A stretch of DNA of 64,000 nt from Pristionchus mayeri. Its lineage: Eukaryota; Nematoda; Chromadorea; Rhabditida; Neodiplogasteridae. The notes beneath the pieces are model-generated. The model was given only the letters and a program-made list of their open reading frames with translations, had not been told where the DNA came from and did no database searches. Shown piece by piece: positions 1-11,879 of this stretch (position 1 is its first letter; every line of letters starts with the position of its first letter). The position numbers were made by a program, and so were the translations under genes. The DNA lies in contig BTRK01000006.1 of the NCBI GenBank assembly GCA_036245805.1, positions 19,252,365 to 19,316,364 on the forward strand, written 5' to 3'.

Positions 1-685
1 AACCGAATGAGTTCAGTGTGTTTGACAATTATGGGCGGAGTCTCGTTGAGACCGTGGGTATCGCTCATATCAGGTAAATGCGTCCTAGTGAGAGCCTTGC
101 AGATTGGCCACTGGGAAAATTTACAGCCAGCCACTGAAATGGAGACCTTCCCAGCGGGAAAAAAAGGGTTTAACTACGAAACATTTTCAGAATTTGGTAG
201 AGGTGTGAAAGGGCAAAGTAGAATAGTTCTCGCTCTTCGCGTCCTCACAGGGTAGAGTGCGTGATAAGAGAAAAAGCGATTGCTTATAGGTTGGGGTTTG
301 GCAATTTATGAACTGAAAGTGTTTTTACTGACATCAAATACTGGCATGTTGCAATGTATAGTAGAGCGAAATACAAAGCGGAAAACAATTGCCATGAATA
401 GGAAAGGACAGGAATACAATATCTGAATAAAGTCCCTGGGAAATAGTTAGTTTTAAAAAAAAGAAAGAAAATTAAACGACAAATTGAACAGCATGTACCT
501 GTTTATCGAAGAATTATTAACATCTTTTGAAGAATCAATCGTTGCATAAAAAAACACATCTGTGCAATTGTTGAATGCTTGTTTCTAAGAAACTTTATGC
601 AGCTCATTATAAATATAACGTTATTACGATTTCGACAATATTTTCATTGGAATTATAAAATATTATTGATGGTAACATTTCCCCA

Positions 686-1219
686 TCATGGAGAGATATA
701 ATCCACATGTCTGATCCTAATCATATTCACTTGATCGTCATCTTCAAAACAAGAAACAACATATTCTCCCATCTGTAAATCTTCCCCATCCGTGAAATCT
801 TCTTCGTTTGTTGGGGCTTCGAAATAAACCATCTTTCCGCTGTGATGGAAGAACTGAGAGTAGCTATTAGAACATATTTCATTTATGATTATGTAAATAT
901 AAATGATCGCAAATTAGCATCAAAATTCGACCTACCTGAACCAATTTCTCTACGTCCGAATATTTAATCACAGTTTTGTTTCTCATGCAGTATTGAGGCG
1001 ACTTCCTATTTAAAAATTCCACCATGCTTTCGACTTCTAAAAATTCCAATCGATTGCATTGGAAGAACTAAGACAGTCTTCAAGCCCATTCTCACCTAGG
1101 TGGTCTTTCTCCGCGTCATCCAGCGAACTCTTGTGAGGAATCCAACAAAATTCCTTGTTTGAATCAGGTGCCCTTTTAATCGTTATGTCAATCTTTCCCT
1201 TGTACTCCGCGGCTTCTCT
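686..1219 (-). CDS. 3' part of an unknown gene
   Basis: Three minus-strand exons join in phase: 1096-1219, 936-1036 and 686-853. The donors are GTGAG and GTAGG, the acceptors are TTTTTAG and CTCTCAG, and a TGA stop lies at 686-688. The joined peptide includes KIDITIKRAP, EFCWIPHK, YCMRNKTVIKYSDVEKLVQF and an acidic stretch (NEEDFTDGEDL). Phase continuity across two introns (1, then 0) argues for a real gene. The 5' end is not found, because a MULE-like repeat (1278-1731) lies directly upstream. I do not recognise the family. The gene may be complete with a distant first exon, or it may be a truncated copy. Confidence 0.5.
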
Positions 1220-1277
1220 TTAAATATTATATTCATTATTTAAAAAATTGTTTGCATACTTTTTGATACCCCTTACT

Positions 1278-1731
1278 AGGGACGGCCATTCGACGCGATG
1301 TAGCAAATCCGCTACTCATCTCCCTCCTTGAATTGCGAAATCAGAGGAGAGATAGGCGTAGCGGAATCGCTACCTCGTAGGGCCGGCAAAACGATAGCGA
1401 TATAACGGGCCCGCTACGTCGGGTCAGAGGAGTGGGAGAGGTAGCGGGTCCGCTACATATCGCTACATATCGCTACGCTCGCTTTCCCGCGCGCAAATGC
1501 CCCCGGTCATCTCCTCGCCGCGCGCTCTAACTTCATCGGGCTATAGAGAGCGGGAGGAGGCGAGGGAGAGAGGCAGCGTAGTCGCGTGATACGTAGCGAT
1601 AGGTAGCGTGCCCGCTACCTCTCCCTCTCTGATAGCGGGCCAGTGACCTCGGCAAGAGAGAGCGGGAGAAATAGCGGGCCCGTTATTATTCTATTTCCAA
1701 CACTACTACCTCGCATCGAATGGCCATCTCT
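1278..1731. mobile_element. MULE-like MITE with GC-rich core
   Basis: The ends are imperfect inverted repeats (AGGGACGGCCATTCGA at the left, AGAGATGGCCATTCGA read inward from the right). The core is full of short palindromic units such as GTAGCGGGCCCGCTAC and ATCGCTAC. A related 316-bp copy at 60648-60963 has the same core motifs. No clear target-site duplication is visible here. No coding capacity was seen. Confidence 0.6.
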
Positions 1732-2762
1732 AACACTTATCTTAAACATTTATACGCTTGTTCAATTGAGATATTACCGAGATCAACCTGAATATATATT
1801 CCAAATTTTAATTACCTCATGAAATTTTTTCTGATGAAGATATTTCAATTGAGAAATTTTGCAATTCTCACGTTATTTACTTGCAATATCCTATCTCCAC
1901 CTCTAATTCTGCCGTTACGAGCAACTACACTACCTGGGATGATAAGTTTCTACTGACAGATTATCCACTTTTTGGTTAACTCCAAATAGCTTAATTAATC
2001 TAGTTCACCTGCAAATACACTGGCAATGTAGATTCCGCTCACATACTCAGTCATATTAGTGTATCCTGCAACCGTTATTCCAAGCAACCTGCCCTGCATA
2101 TCAAAGAGATTCATAGGCCAATTATTTCCGATTGATAATATAGGTACCAACTACTTTTCACTAACTGTTAAATATATTTACCTTATTATTGAGCGTAACA
2201 GTTTCTATTTCATTCTCCCCCTGCAAATAATAAGCAGGCCCGCGAATGAGAAATCTTTAGTAGATCAATAGCAGATGTCGATAAGCACAAAAACATACCG
2301 AACATAGTCCTGGAATAAGATTTGGAAATTGGAATTAATAAAAACGAGCTGAGTAACGTGGATATAATAGAGGAAGCAAGGAGAGGGGAGGAAAAAAGAA
2401 GATGCGAACTGCTACGTTTGAAATCAGAAAGATAGGAAAAGTAGATAGAACAACATTTAAACATGAACTTGATAAACACATGATTTCAATTCTTTTAAAA
2501 GACGGTTGATGTACTTGATAGGATTGGATAAGAACGGTTTTTATCAAATACGAGCTCGGTCGGCATGGACCATATCAATGCGGGGCTGCCTTCAATCGAT
2601 TAGGAACGCCGAATATTCATCACTTGAGTGTGAAGGTTAGTGAGAAGATAAGATACGAGCCAAGTATGATAAGATATGTGGATGAGTATTTATCGATCAA
2701 TCAAGGTAGGTTTAAATACGAATAAAATAATTTTCCAGTTAATATTATGGGGTAGAATATTT
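1732..2762. other. No convincing gene; one exon-like stretch
   Basis: Mostly AT-rich non-coding sequence. On the plus strand, about 2553-2707 is open and would encode a peptide with RHGPYQCGAAFNRLG and IRYVDEYLSINQ, followed by GGTAGGT, which could be a donor. No matching upstream or downstream exon was found, so this may be a gene relic. Confidence 0.25.
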
Positions 2763-3061
2763 GTTAAAGGGGTGCTCCGGGGAATGTCCAGTCACCCATA
2801 GTGACAGTGTGGATATTGTAGAGGCCACCAACCCGATCAGAAATCACTTTGTCTCAAGTTCTACAGAGGCCTCTGAGGCTATTTACATACACGCAAAGTT
2901 CATTGATAGCGCAGGGTCGTGACTGATTATTTTATGTTTCACTCGCTCGACTTATGTTTCGTCTCGTTTTTTTGGCTAAATTCACTACAGTTTCCCAATG
3001 AGAGCGCAGAATTTTCGTGGTGGGACTCCCCAACATTCATTCCCCGGAGCACTCCTTTAAC
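2763..3061. mobile_element. MITE of about 300 bp with 24-bp TIRs
   Basis: The left end GTTAAAGGGGTGCTCCGGGG is matched in inverted orientation by CCCCGGAGCACTCCTTTAAC at the right end, with one mismatch. The interior has no coding capacity. No obvious target-site duplication was found. Confidence 0.7.
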
Positions 3062-3494
3062 CTCGATTAAAGGAATCACTACTCGATGGTTCTGCTATGA
3101 GGTAAGTTCTATCTGTGTTGAGGGAACGATTACCGTAGGTCTTAAACTACGGTGGACGATTACTTATAATATAGACAATGTGATTTTTTTTTCTAACTGG
3201 GTGAGTTTGGGTGACAATCATGCTATTAAAATTCTAACAGGTGTGAGCAATGGTCAATTATTAATAAATGTCCAAGTCTGATGAATTTAAAGGAGAAACA
3301 AATAATACGTTATTGCTGCAAGGGTCATCTGAAAAATATTGCTCCCGATAGATTAATCCTACTGTGCTGAAATCTGGGTAGCTCCTCCCCTCATCTCAAC
3401 CTTCTGGCTGACTGTTATGAGCGTAGGGCTGATCCTTCAAAACACACATGATAGTGCTATGATTGGACGTTTTCTTGATATTTTTTCAGTAATT

Positions 3495-3776
3495 CTACTG
3501 ATTTTCACAAATTTCCCTGCTTTTTTTCATTGAGTCTTCGAACACGCAATTCGCCCACGCCGCAGTGTATCCACATTTACTCCGTTCGCCCCCCCTTGAT
3601 AATTGTTCAGTAGCATGATGCGACAACTGGTAGGCTACATCACTTCTCCATTTCCGATAAATCTCATCAATCCCTAAGCCGATATCGGGATAATCCCCAT
3701 CCACAAAACCAATTCTGCCGCTCTCCCTTCTCAGAAAATTACACAAAAAAGTTGCATCATCCTGGTCGTCATTCAA
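3495..3776 (-). CDS. Hypothetical 93-aa open frame
   Basis: An uninterrupted ATG-to-stop frame that includes GFVDGDYPDIGLG and YRKWRSDVAYQL. It has a plausible amino-acid mix but no recognised motif and no paralog in the window. It could be a single-exon gene, a terminal exon or chance. Confidence 0.22.
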   Translation of the reverse strand: MNDDQDDATFLCNFLRRESGRIGFVDGDYPDIGLGIDEIYRKWRSDVAYQLSHHATEQLSRGGERSKCGYTAAWANCVFEDSMKKSREICENQ

Positions 3777-3839
3777 TTTTTTTTAATTAAAAAATAAACT
3801 ACGTTTTCAAAAAATCTTAAAAGTAACAGCGTAAGTTGA

Positions 3840-5059
3840 TCACTTGAGACTTCCCTTCGAAGCCATTGCATGATAACGAAGTCTCACTTTTTAATATTTA
3901 TTTTCTTGGTGTTCTTTCTTCTTTTCGTCTCATTTAGGCCCTGGGCGAGTACAGCCTTCTCGACTACGCTGGATACGCAGAAGATCTGCAGAATCACAAG
4001 TGTTCGATGTATTTTTCGAACTGATTTCATTTTTTCACTATCTAGACTCCGACATAATAAAACATAATATTTCTCAATCTAACGTTTCTTTGAAGCCTAT
4101 ATAAAATTATAAATGGTTCGTTACCGTAAAATAAAGGAAGGCCGCGCTTCTATGGTCGATTCTCCAGGTGCACCACAGCATGACGGGAACGATGGAGAGA
4201 GAGCGAAGGAGGGAGCCGATGATAGCGGACCGGGCGAGGGCGGAAGAGAGTTGGAGTAGACGTCGCACCTGAGCTGCTGATTTGACCAGTCTGAGTAACT
4301 CATTTCATCGTTTTCTAGACCTGGGTTTTGAGGCAAGAAATTTCTCAAATTCAATTCAAATCGAAAACAGGTAAGTGGGACATTATTCCGTGCCTAAAGC
4401 TGAAGAATTAAGGTGGTATCTTGCATTTCGTACGATTTCACCTATAGGTTCGGAATCGAACCGATATCGTCTCAGAATGTGACTTCGAAAATCATTAGGT
4501 GAAGAGTTGAATGCGGAGTGAACTGCCTGAGTGAACTCGCCTGATATCGTCCGTTGACCCAGTCATTCATGAAGTCGTCATCCCTGTTCTTCTGAAGATG
4601 ATGACGCGCACGAACGAGCTGGACTACTGTCATCTGTGGAATTATCATTGACCCACGGAACACCATTTCTGAAAACAATATTTCGTAACTGGTCGAATTT
4701 TTTGATAATTGTGATATATTTTCCATTGAAGATGGGAGAATTTGATAAAAATCTATTCAGGTTCTTCATTTTCCCTACTCTCTCACAACTCCACGAACTA
4801 TATTATTGGCATAGAAAAGTCTGACTACGATTGATGATATCTCGAGGACAACGAGGACGAATCCCAACTCGATCATCCAGTCCACTGCAATCACATTTAC
4901 TTTCTTTTCCTTTGCAAAGAACACACTACCCCCCTCCTTCCTAAATTATAGCGCATGTTTTAAAGCAATGACTGCTATTATCCTTGAAAACTGTATTATC
5001 ATTTTCTTTGCAATTCAGATCATTTGAAAGGAGAGTAGTGTGGTCTTTGTTTTTCGTAT
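3840..5059. other. Region with isolated exon-like pieces
   Basis: Possible pieces were seen but could not be joined. On the plus strand, a TCATTTAG acceptor precedes an open stretch with ALGEYSLLDYAGYAEDLQ (about 3938-4024). An open frame at 4112-4258 begins MVRYRKIKEG. A short exon flanked by TTTTCTAG and GTAAGTG lies near 4319-4371. On the minus strand, 4472-4769 has two overlapping open frames, of which at most one can be coding. No gene model is proposed. Confidence 0.25.
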
Positions 5060-6122
5060 TTATTGTCCTCGGAAAAGATGCAAAACCGGTAATAATAATA
5101 ATAACGAGATTAAACGCCATTTTCGGCTAAACTCACTGTAGAAAGCTGCAAGTCCGGCAATGGCAGAGACGAGGGCACTGGCGCTCACTGAGAGACATAG
5201 CACGGAGATGCTCTTGCTAGCCTTACGATAGTCGTGCTTGGTCCTCGTGCCGAATCCATTGGGATGAATCCAAATGGACTCCCGTAGGGACCAGACTCTG
5301 AACAACAAATACGTGTCCTGATTCCCATTTTCCCTATTTTTTCTCAAGAGTTTCCGAATAAATGATTTATTTAGGAATTGTCTACGAAACTTGGAAATAC
5401 GCATCCTTACTGGAAGTTCATAATCTGCAGAGCAAATGAGATTCAACCAAACAAGAGGATTCTGCATATTTTCACCTCTCTGCACTCGTTGCAACCGAAA
5501 GCATAGATGCGAGCATGGTGAGGAAAGCCTCTGCGGCGAGGCCTGCAAAGACCCCGGGATTAACTACGCTAAGACATATATTTGAAAACAGTCTAGTGCT
5601 CGGGAAAATGTTGTTTACTGATTTATATTTTGTCAGTCTATGGTTTTGAGGAATAATGGCAAAATTTTGTGGATTATTTAATACGGAACTACTGTCGCTA
5701 TCACTCGCCATATCCATTGATGCTCCCGGAGACAAGTGCATTTATAGAGAGGAGGAAGTGAAGGAGCATGAATGAGGTTTGAGCAACCGCAGCAACGCCC
5801 ACGAGTAACCTGGAAGGAGAAGGGTAGAAACATAAAGCATTGATTTTCGTCTGTATATTTGGTTCAATAAAGTTCGAGAAACAAGAGCTAACGAATCTAT
5901 TAACCTCCATTGGTCGAATCCATTGGACTGTCAAGCAAAATAATTTTGCAGACTATTGCTTAACATGGAGATGAAACGATGCGAAATAGTAGCTCACCGA
6001 TTGTTGCCGTGCAGCAACTTGGACTCCCCGATTCTCCAACTGCAGAGGCAGAGGGCGATGAAGGAGACGAAACTGATTACAGCCTCGACTACCAGGAAGA
6101 GAGACGCCTCTCTGGAGGCCAT
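5060..6122 (-). CDS. Predicted four-helix membrane protein
   Basis: Four exons join in frame: 5998-6122, 5705-5809, 5476-5568 and 5060-5297. Donors are GTGAGC, GTGATA and GTGAAA; acceptors are CTTCCAG, TGTCTTAG and TTGTTCAG. The product is 186 aa. It has hydrophobic segments near residues 8-30 (FLVVEAVISFVSFIALCLC), 44-70 (LLVGVAAVAQTSFMLL), 80-105 (GVFAGLAAEAFLTMLASMLS) and 140-165 (LCLSVSASALVSAIAGLAAF), with a basic loop between the third and fourth. The start ATG is the first in frame, just before the first helix. Size and helix count resemble small tetraspan proteins (claudin/PMP22-like), but no signature motif was seen, so no family is assigned. Exact phase agreement over three introns makes the model strong. 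Confidence 0.7.
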
Positions 6123-7218
6123 CTCGAAGAGACTCGATTCCTTCAATAACAAACTGAATTAGTAGGATGTTGACAATTGAGAGGTCGATCATGCATGTTG
6201 CGTAAAACTCTAACAACTCACTTTTTGTTTCTTGCATTTCTTTCGGCTGTTTGCGATGGGCAAATGCGCTTCTCATTTCGCCTGCTCTCTCGCTCTGTCG
6301 GATAAACAAAACAATGAAAACATGGCTGATTGGCTAATACTAGTGAAGAAAGAGAAAGCATCTTACCAGGGAGAGTGCAGCAGAGATTATGTTCTCCGTC
6401 ATGGTACCAGAGGGTATTGGCTCGAGGGGGAGAGAGAATAAGAAGCGCTCGAACGAGAGTTGAAAGTGATAGCCCTCGAATGAGGGAGCGTCGCTAGGGG
6501 AGAATGCCTGTGGGGAAGGGAATAGAGAACGAAAAGGAGATGAGAGGGAGCCAGGATGAGGGGGAGATCCTCTAATCCGTCTTATCGATACGAGGGTCGC
6601 CTGTTTCGAAAAGTGTATGATATGGATCGCAAATCCTAAGTGTATCAAAGCGGTAAACAAAAGTGCATCAATTTATGATATGTCTGTGACGACTTTCTAT
6701 GGTAACAATAGCTTCGTTAGGAACTGTTCTGAATTAGTCGGAGAAAGAAAATTTGGTCAGGCATTTGAGTTTCATCGAAATATCTGCTTTAGCGACTCTT
6801 TCGCTGTATTGCATTTCTTTCGGAATGATTTTTAAACATTAAAATGAAAAAAATGAGATAAATTCCGAGTCGATAATTCTCAAAGTGCACACGTGAAATA
6901 TCTATTCAACCATATTTAGTGAATGTTTCCTGTTTTCAAGGTTGAATTTGTTAGTAAATCATGTGCAGTTCATGTGCCGAGATGAACCTCGAGAGGTGTG
7001 GATCTTTCACTCTAACAACATCAAACCTCGCGTGACCAAATATTGCCAAGGTTATTCACTGAACAATCAAGGATTCAAAAGTTGTTTTCGCTCTTCCTCA
7101 CGGCACATCCAGGTACGCATGTCATTGCCGCGAATAGCGGAATTAATCATGCTGCAAGTGCAAAGTAGAATCTCTCCGAAGCTTATCCGAATCACAAACA
7201 ACTTCGAATAATACGTAA
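6123..7218. other. Intergenic; no supported gene
   Basis: A short minus-strand open piece ending in MTENIISAALSL followed by GTAAGA (about 6370-6405) could be an upstream non-homologous exon of the membrane-protein gene, but its phase does not match. The rest shows no gene. Confidence 0.3.
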
Positions 7219-7576
7219 CATATCACGGGTCTCCTGTAAAAGTGTAGGAATGCTGGCTACTAGAAATATTTTATACCTCAGATTTCGATTAAACTTGGTT
7301 CATGAGCATGGTCGAAGGTCAGAAGAAGGTTCATCCAGTCAGTTTGGTGAAATTTGCACATTATCGATTTTTGTGATCTACCGCTTAAAATTGATGTATT
7401 TCAGTTTATTTTCATCATACACTGTTCTGGTTGCCCTCATTTTGATCGTCTTCGAAAGTTCTACAATATCTTAACCAATGTCCAAAAGGATGGAAGCTGT
7501 TTTCATACTCATTTCACCTGAAAACCGATTTTCCAATCGAGAAATCGATCATATCGCGACCGGTACCAGAACTTCC
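7219..7576. repeat. Truncated copy of the 9655-10072 element
   Basis: It starts with the terminal motif TATCACGGGTCTCCTG and matches the reverse complement of about 9714-10072 along most of its length. It is cut off by the foldback element beginning at 7610. Confidence 0.7.
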
Positions 7577-7609
7577 AATGAGTTTTATTGCTTTTATGGA
7601 TTCTAGGGA

Positions 7610-8334
7610 CAAAGCTAGGGGGTGTCTACGTTGACAACATTTCATATAACCATCCTCCCGATATCGATTCACTATGTAAGTTCGTGGACATAGCCTAATT
7701 TTGACCAAAACGGTTTTTTGGCTGTATTTCACTTTAAACTAATCCAATCACAATTTGTAAAAAATGAAATCGAAAGCTCTTTTCGAGACAGAGAAAAGTC
7801 TTTCTGAGCAAATTTGCTCAAAAATCATTCGTTCTCAAGTTATTTGACGATAACTCCTATTGGTTGATAAAAATACAGAGAATATAGATTTTCTGGCTTC
7901 GTGTACATTTTTTTGCCCCCATAGTAATCCCATAGTAAATCCCTAGTAGGAGGACAGATATATGAAAAATAGTCAACATAGACACCCCCTAATTTTGTCT
8001 GGAGAATCCATAGAAAGAATAAAAACGATTGGGTTGTTGGTATACGAAGCCAGAAAATCAATATTCTCTGTATTTTTATCAACCAATAGGAGTTATCGTC
8101 AAATAACTCGAGAACGAATGATTTTAGAGCAAATTTGCTCAGAAAGACTTTTCTCCGTCTCGAAAAGAGCTTTCGATTTCATTTTTTACAAATTGTGATT
8201 GGATTAGTTTAAAGTGAAATACAGCCAAAAAACCGTTTTGGTCAAAATTAGGCTGTCCACGAACTTACATAGTGAATCGATATCGGGAGGATGGTTATAT
8301 GAAATGTTGTCAACGTAGACACCCCCTAACTTTG
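7610..8334. mobile_element. Foldback element of about 725 bp
   Basis: A long palindrome with ends CAAAGCTAGGGGGTGTCTAC and its inverse. The arms are about 340 bp and differ at scattered positions around a centre near 7940. Open frames inside are by-products of the palindrome. It appears to have inserted next to or into the element whose left part is 7219-7576. Confidence 0.75.
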
Positions 8335-8553
8335 TGGGAATATTTTCGCATTTGTTTCCTCACTTGCCACTTCTCTCGTTCAATAGGTGCTCACTATTGA
8401 TTGACTCGCGTCCCTCTCACCACCGTGAGTCCTATCATTATTTTCGAAATCAAAAATACCACCAACTTTTCTTATGGGTCTATGTAACAGCGCCTCTGCT
8501 GCTACCTCTATCTCTGTTGATTACTACTTTTTGTTTGTGATTCCTGTAGAATC

Positions 8554-9530
8554 ATGGCCGATCGTCCTCGTCGAAGGAACGCTGTTGCTGCTCCCATCCC
8601 AGACGTGGTTCATCCAAGGGACTTCACTGACCAACAGGATAGTCGACGATTCCTACTTGTTCCTGGTTCTTGGCGCCCTTCTTCTAACTCTTTGGGCTTG
8701 TTCACCGTTCATTCTTTGTACCAATAGCTGATGTCAAACTCAAACTTTTAGAAAGCCACCCTGGAAGCATCGTTCGCTAATTCGGGTTATCCCAACAGAG
8801 AAGAGAAGGGACGACTGGCCAGAGAGCTTACGCTAACCGTCGACCAAGTAAGTTCAGGTCAGCTCATATTCTTTTGTTTGTTTATAGTGATGTGTGGATG
8901 TTCGTGATCAGCATGAAAAGATACTTGAAATATTGTAATAGTGTTGTTTTTAGATCTCTGCTTGGTTCATAACTAGACGCCGAGAATGGAGAAGACAGCA
9001 GGCGCAGGAAGATATGCAGCAGCAGCAACAAGTGTTGATGCGGCAGTAGCAGGAAGAACAACTTAACCGGCAGCTGCTGCTGCAGGCACGATTCCTCCAG
9101 CAACAAGCTGTGATTCAGCAGGGCCTAAGGCCGATTCCAGCGTTGCAAGAACCCCTCCTCCAGCAGGTGGACCTAAATGCGCACAACGTTGTCCCTCAAC
9201 AAAATGAACATGGAATGTTGCTCGTCCCTCCGCATCAGCCGGAGCTACAGGAGCCCATCCCTCGACGTGTGGAGCTTGATGAGCTGCAGCAGCCTCAACC
9301 GCCCATGCAGCCAGCCCATGCGCAGCAGGAACAGCTGCCGGAGGCGGTTGCTGCCGAAGAGTGGAAGTATTGTAGGCTGTGCTCGACCGAGAACACCTCT
9401 ATTCCCCGATATGCCATCATTCCCTGCGGGCACGTAGCGTAGTGCATGAGGGAGAATATGAAGGAGGACTGTCCCTACTGTGGAATGCACGTCGATAGCA
9501 CGTGCAGACTATACGAGCAACGATTTCCTC
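8554..9530 (+). pseudogene. Homeodomain-RING gene, type A, broken copy
   Basis: Exon 1 starts at ATG 8554 (MADRPRRRNAVAAP). Exon 2 (8752-8847) encodes homeodomain helices 1-2 (LEASFANSGYPNREEKGRLA). Exon 3 (8954-9530) begins with recognition helix 3 (ISAWFITRRREWRRQ), continues into a Gln-rich linker and ends in a C-terminal RING (CRLCSTE, IPCGHVA, CPYC). Introns fall between helices 2 and 3 as in the other family members. Three lesions are visible. The exon-1 donor reads CAG|GATAG instead of CAG|GT. A TAG stop interrupts the Gln tract at 9047-9049. The RING has lost two codons and gained a TAG after GHVA. The inverted copy at 10406-10981 lacks the last two lesions. Confidence 0.75.
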
Positions 9531-9654
9531 CCTCTCTCGACTTTATGCGTATTCACAAGCTTGTTTAACCCATAATAACGAGTCTTGATAAAGCCAATTT
9601 TATATGACTGCACTGTTCATCTCTCTCGAAGGCATTTTCACACAGCGACAAATT

Positions 9655-10072
9655 TATCACGGGTCTCCTGTAAAAGTGTAGGAAAATGAGTCTCCTGTAA
9701 AAGTGTAGGAAAATGAGTACCGGTAGCGATATGATCGATTTCTCGATTGGAAAATCAGTTTTCAGGTGAAATGAGTATGAAAATAGATTCCATCCTTTTG
9801 GACATTGGTTAAGATATTGTAGAACTTTCGAAGACGATCAAAATGAGGGCAACCAGAACAGTGTACGATGAAAATAAACTGAAATACATCAATTTTAAGC
9901 GGTAGATCACAAAAATCGATAATGTGCAAATTTCACCAAACTGACTGGATGAACCTTCTTCTGACCTTCAACTATGCTCATGAACCAAGTTTAATCGAAA
10001 TCTGAGAAACTAAATAATTTCTAGTAGCCGCAGGGACTCATTTTCCTACACTTTTACAGGAGACCCGTGATA
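9655..10072. mobile_element. TIR element between the inverted gene copies
   Basis: The left end TATCACGGGTCTCCTGTAAA and its inverse at the right end bound 418 bp without coding potential. The left TIR segment GTCTCCTGTAAAAGTGTAGG is repeated twice in tandem. A truncated relative lies at 7219-7576. Confidence 0.7.
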
Positions 10073-10405
10073 TACTCGTGTTTAATTTCAAAATCTTGTT
10101 TTGTAATATTTGTAATTTCATCGTTGCCAAAAAACATAACTTGCTGCACTAAAATTGTACATTTTTGAGAATTTGTGTTTAGCATCAAGAAAAAACGATT
10201 TTTTACTTTTCTTTTTTCCTTTCTCAAAAATATTAGTCGTATTTTTCTCAGTCATCAGTCAGCCTTGGCGAAATTTGTCGCTGTGTGAAAATGCCTTCGA
10301 GAGAGATGAACATTGCAGTCACATAAAATTGGCTTTATCAAGACTCGTTATTATGGGTTAAACAAGCTTGTGAATACGCATAAAGTCGAGAGAGGGAGGA
10401 AATCG

Positions 10406-10981
10406 TTATTGCTCGTATAGTCTGCACGTGCTATCGACGTGCATTCCACAGTAGGGACAGTCCTCCTTCATATTCTCCCTCATGCACTCTCCACACGCTA
10501 CGTGCCCGCAGGGAATGATGGCATATCGGGGAATAGAGGTGTTCTCGGTCGAGCACAGCCTACAGTACTTCCACTCTTCGGCAGCAACCGCCTCCGGCAG
10601 CTGTTCCTGCTGCGCATGGGCTGGCTGCATGGGCGGTTGAGGCTGCTGCAGCTCATCAAGCTCCACACGTCGAGGGATGGGCTCCTGTAGCTCCGGCTGA
10701 TGCGGAGGGACGAGCAACATTCCATGTTCATTTTGTTGAGGGACAACGTTGTGCGCATCTAGGTCCACCTGCTGGAGGAGGGGTTCTTGCAACGCTGGAA
10801 TCGGCCTTAGGCCCTGCTGAATCACAGCTTGTTGCTGGAGGAATCGTGCCTGCAGCAGCAGCTGCCGGTTAAGTTGTTCTTCCTGCTGCTGCCGCATCAA
10901 CTCTTGTTGCTGCTGCTGCATATCTTCCTGCGCCTGCTGTCTTCTCCATTCTCGGCGTCTAGTTATGAACCAAGCAGAGAT
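10406..10981 (-). pseudogene. Homeodomain-RING gene, type A, 3' half only
   Basis: This inverted copy carries the complete last exon with intact reading frame. It contains helix 3 (AWFITRRREWRRQ), a Gln-rich stretch, a Pro/Gln-rich linker and the full RING (CRLC, IPCGHVACGEC, CPYCG), ending CRLYEQ-stop at 10406. The exons for the N-terminal arm and helices 1-2 are absent, because the duplication ends in the intron at 11052 and a transposon terminus follows. It could still express a linker-RING protein from an internal ATG. The RING resembles the C-terminal class of IAP/MDM2 proteins, where a tail after the last Cys helps dimerisation. Confidence 0.7.
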
Positions 10982-11052
10982 CTAAAAACAACACTATTAC
11001 AATATTTCAAGTATCTTTTCATGCTGATCACGAACATCCACACATCACTATA

Positions 11053-11780
11053 ACACGTGTATCATGAGTCAGTGGAGGAAAAAACGACCCCTCGGGAACA
11101 ATTTCCAAATTTTATTTTTTGTTTGCCTTCATATTATAGTGGTAGCATACACTAGAGCCAACTTCTCGAAAAATCTAGGCCACAGGTCCCAGAGCTGGCT
11201 TTTAGGAATTTTCCGGTTTTGCTCCCGGCTATACTGTATCTCAGCTCCCAGACGAGCTAGAGACATGGCAAGGTGCTCAAAATGATCGGAAAAATATAAT
11301 AAAAAACTTTCATGCTATGACCTAAGCGGTATAACCAACGCTCGCCAAGTTATGCTCTATAAAGCAGATTTTGATCGAGATAAAAAATCGTAGCTTTTTC
11401 GAGAGTATGCGTTTCAAGCAATTTTATTGCCAAATATAGTAGGTCGAGTTCATACACGAATATAAAAAATACACAAGTCGATTTCTGTGATAGGCCTTTT
11501 TGGCAATATGCATTTGAATGCTCCAAAGTGACGTTTGCCATAAAAAGATGTGCGTTACCCTGCTTTGTTTTGCCCATTATTTAATGACTATTACTATATG
11601 TCAACATTTCTGTAATAGGAGACTTCGATAACGTCGAAAAAATAAGAGATTTCACAACTTCTGAAAATTCGATTTTTGAGACCCCATTTTTTACCAAATT
11701 TACGTATCTCAAAGCTAGTAAGTTCTAATGTTGATTTAACCATACATTGTTACCAACAATTGAGAAATATACTTGAACCG
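11053..11780. mobile_element. One end of a palindromic-element family
   Basis: It begins ACACGTGTATCATGAGTCAG and shares the following stretch, including CCGGCTTTTAGGAATTTTCC-type motifs, with ends at 41369, 43263, 47150, 48400 and 62100. No matching right end was found here, so it is probably truncated. Confidence 0.65.
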
Positions 11781-11879
11781 TACTAAATATCATATTCTGA
11801 ACATCAAAAAAATTAATTGTTCTGAAAATTCCCTTTCGAACGAGCATCTTCGAAGCAAAATATAAAGCATCGCTTGATC

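Larger units (their letters stand above)
8883..11052. repeat. Inverted duplication, arms about 772 and 782 bp
   Basis: 8883-9654 and 10271-11052 are near-identical in opposite orientation. They cover the last intron, the RING exon and the 3' flank of the type A gene. The intervening sequence includes a complete transposon (9655-10072) that abuts the left arm exactly. Confidence 0.88.

Noticed and set aside
5953..6309. 118-aa minus frame over the first exon of the membrane-protein gene
   Set aside because: A different frame from the spliced model. It would read through the donor GTGAGC and lose the hydrophobic helix.
6340..6660. 106-aa minus frame upstream of the membrane gene
   Set aside because: No splice or phase support for joining it; only a short piece before a GTAAGA resembles an exon.
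9177..10758. Frames on both strands over the RING exons at 9.2 and 10.5 kb (Arg/Ser-rich or Leu-rich)
   Set aside because: Antisense or shifted shadows of the Gln-rich and RING coding frame.
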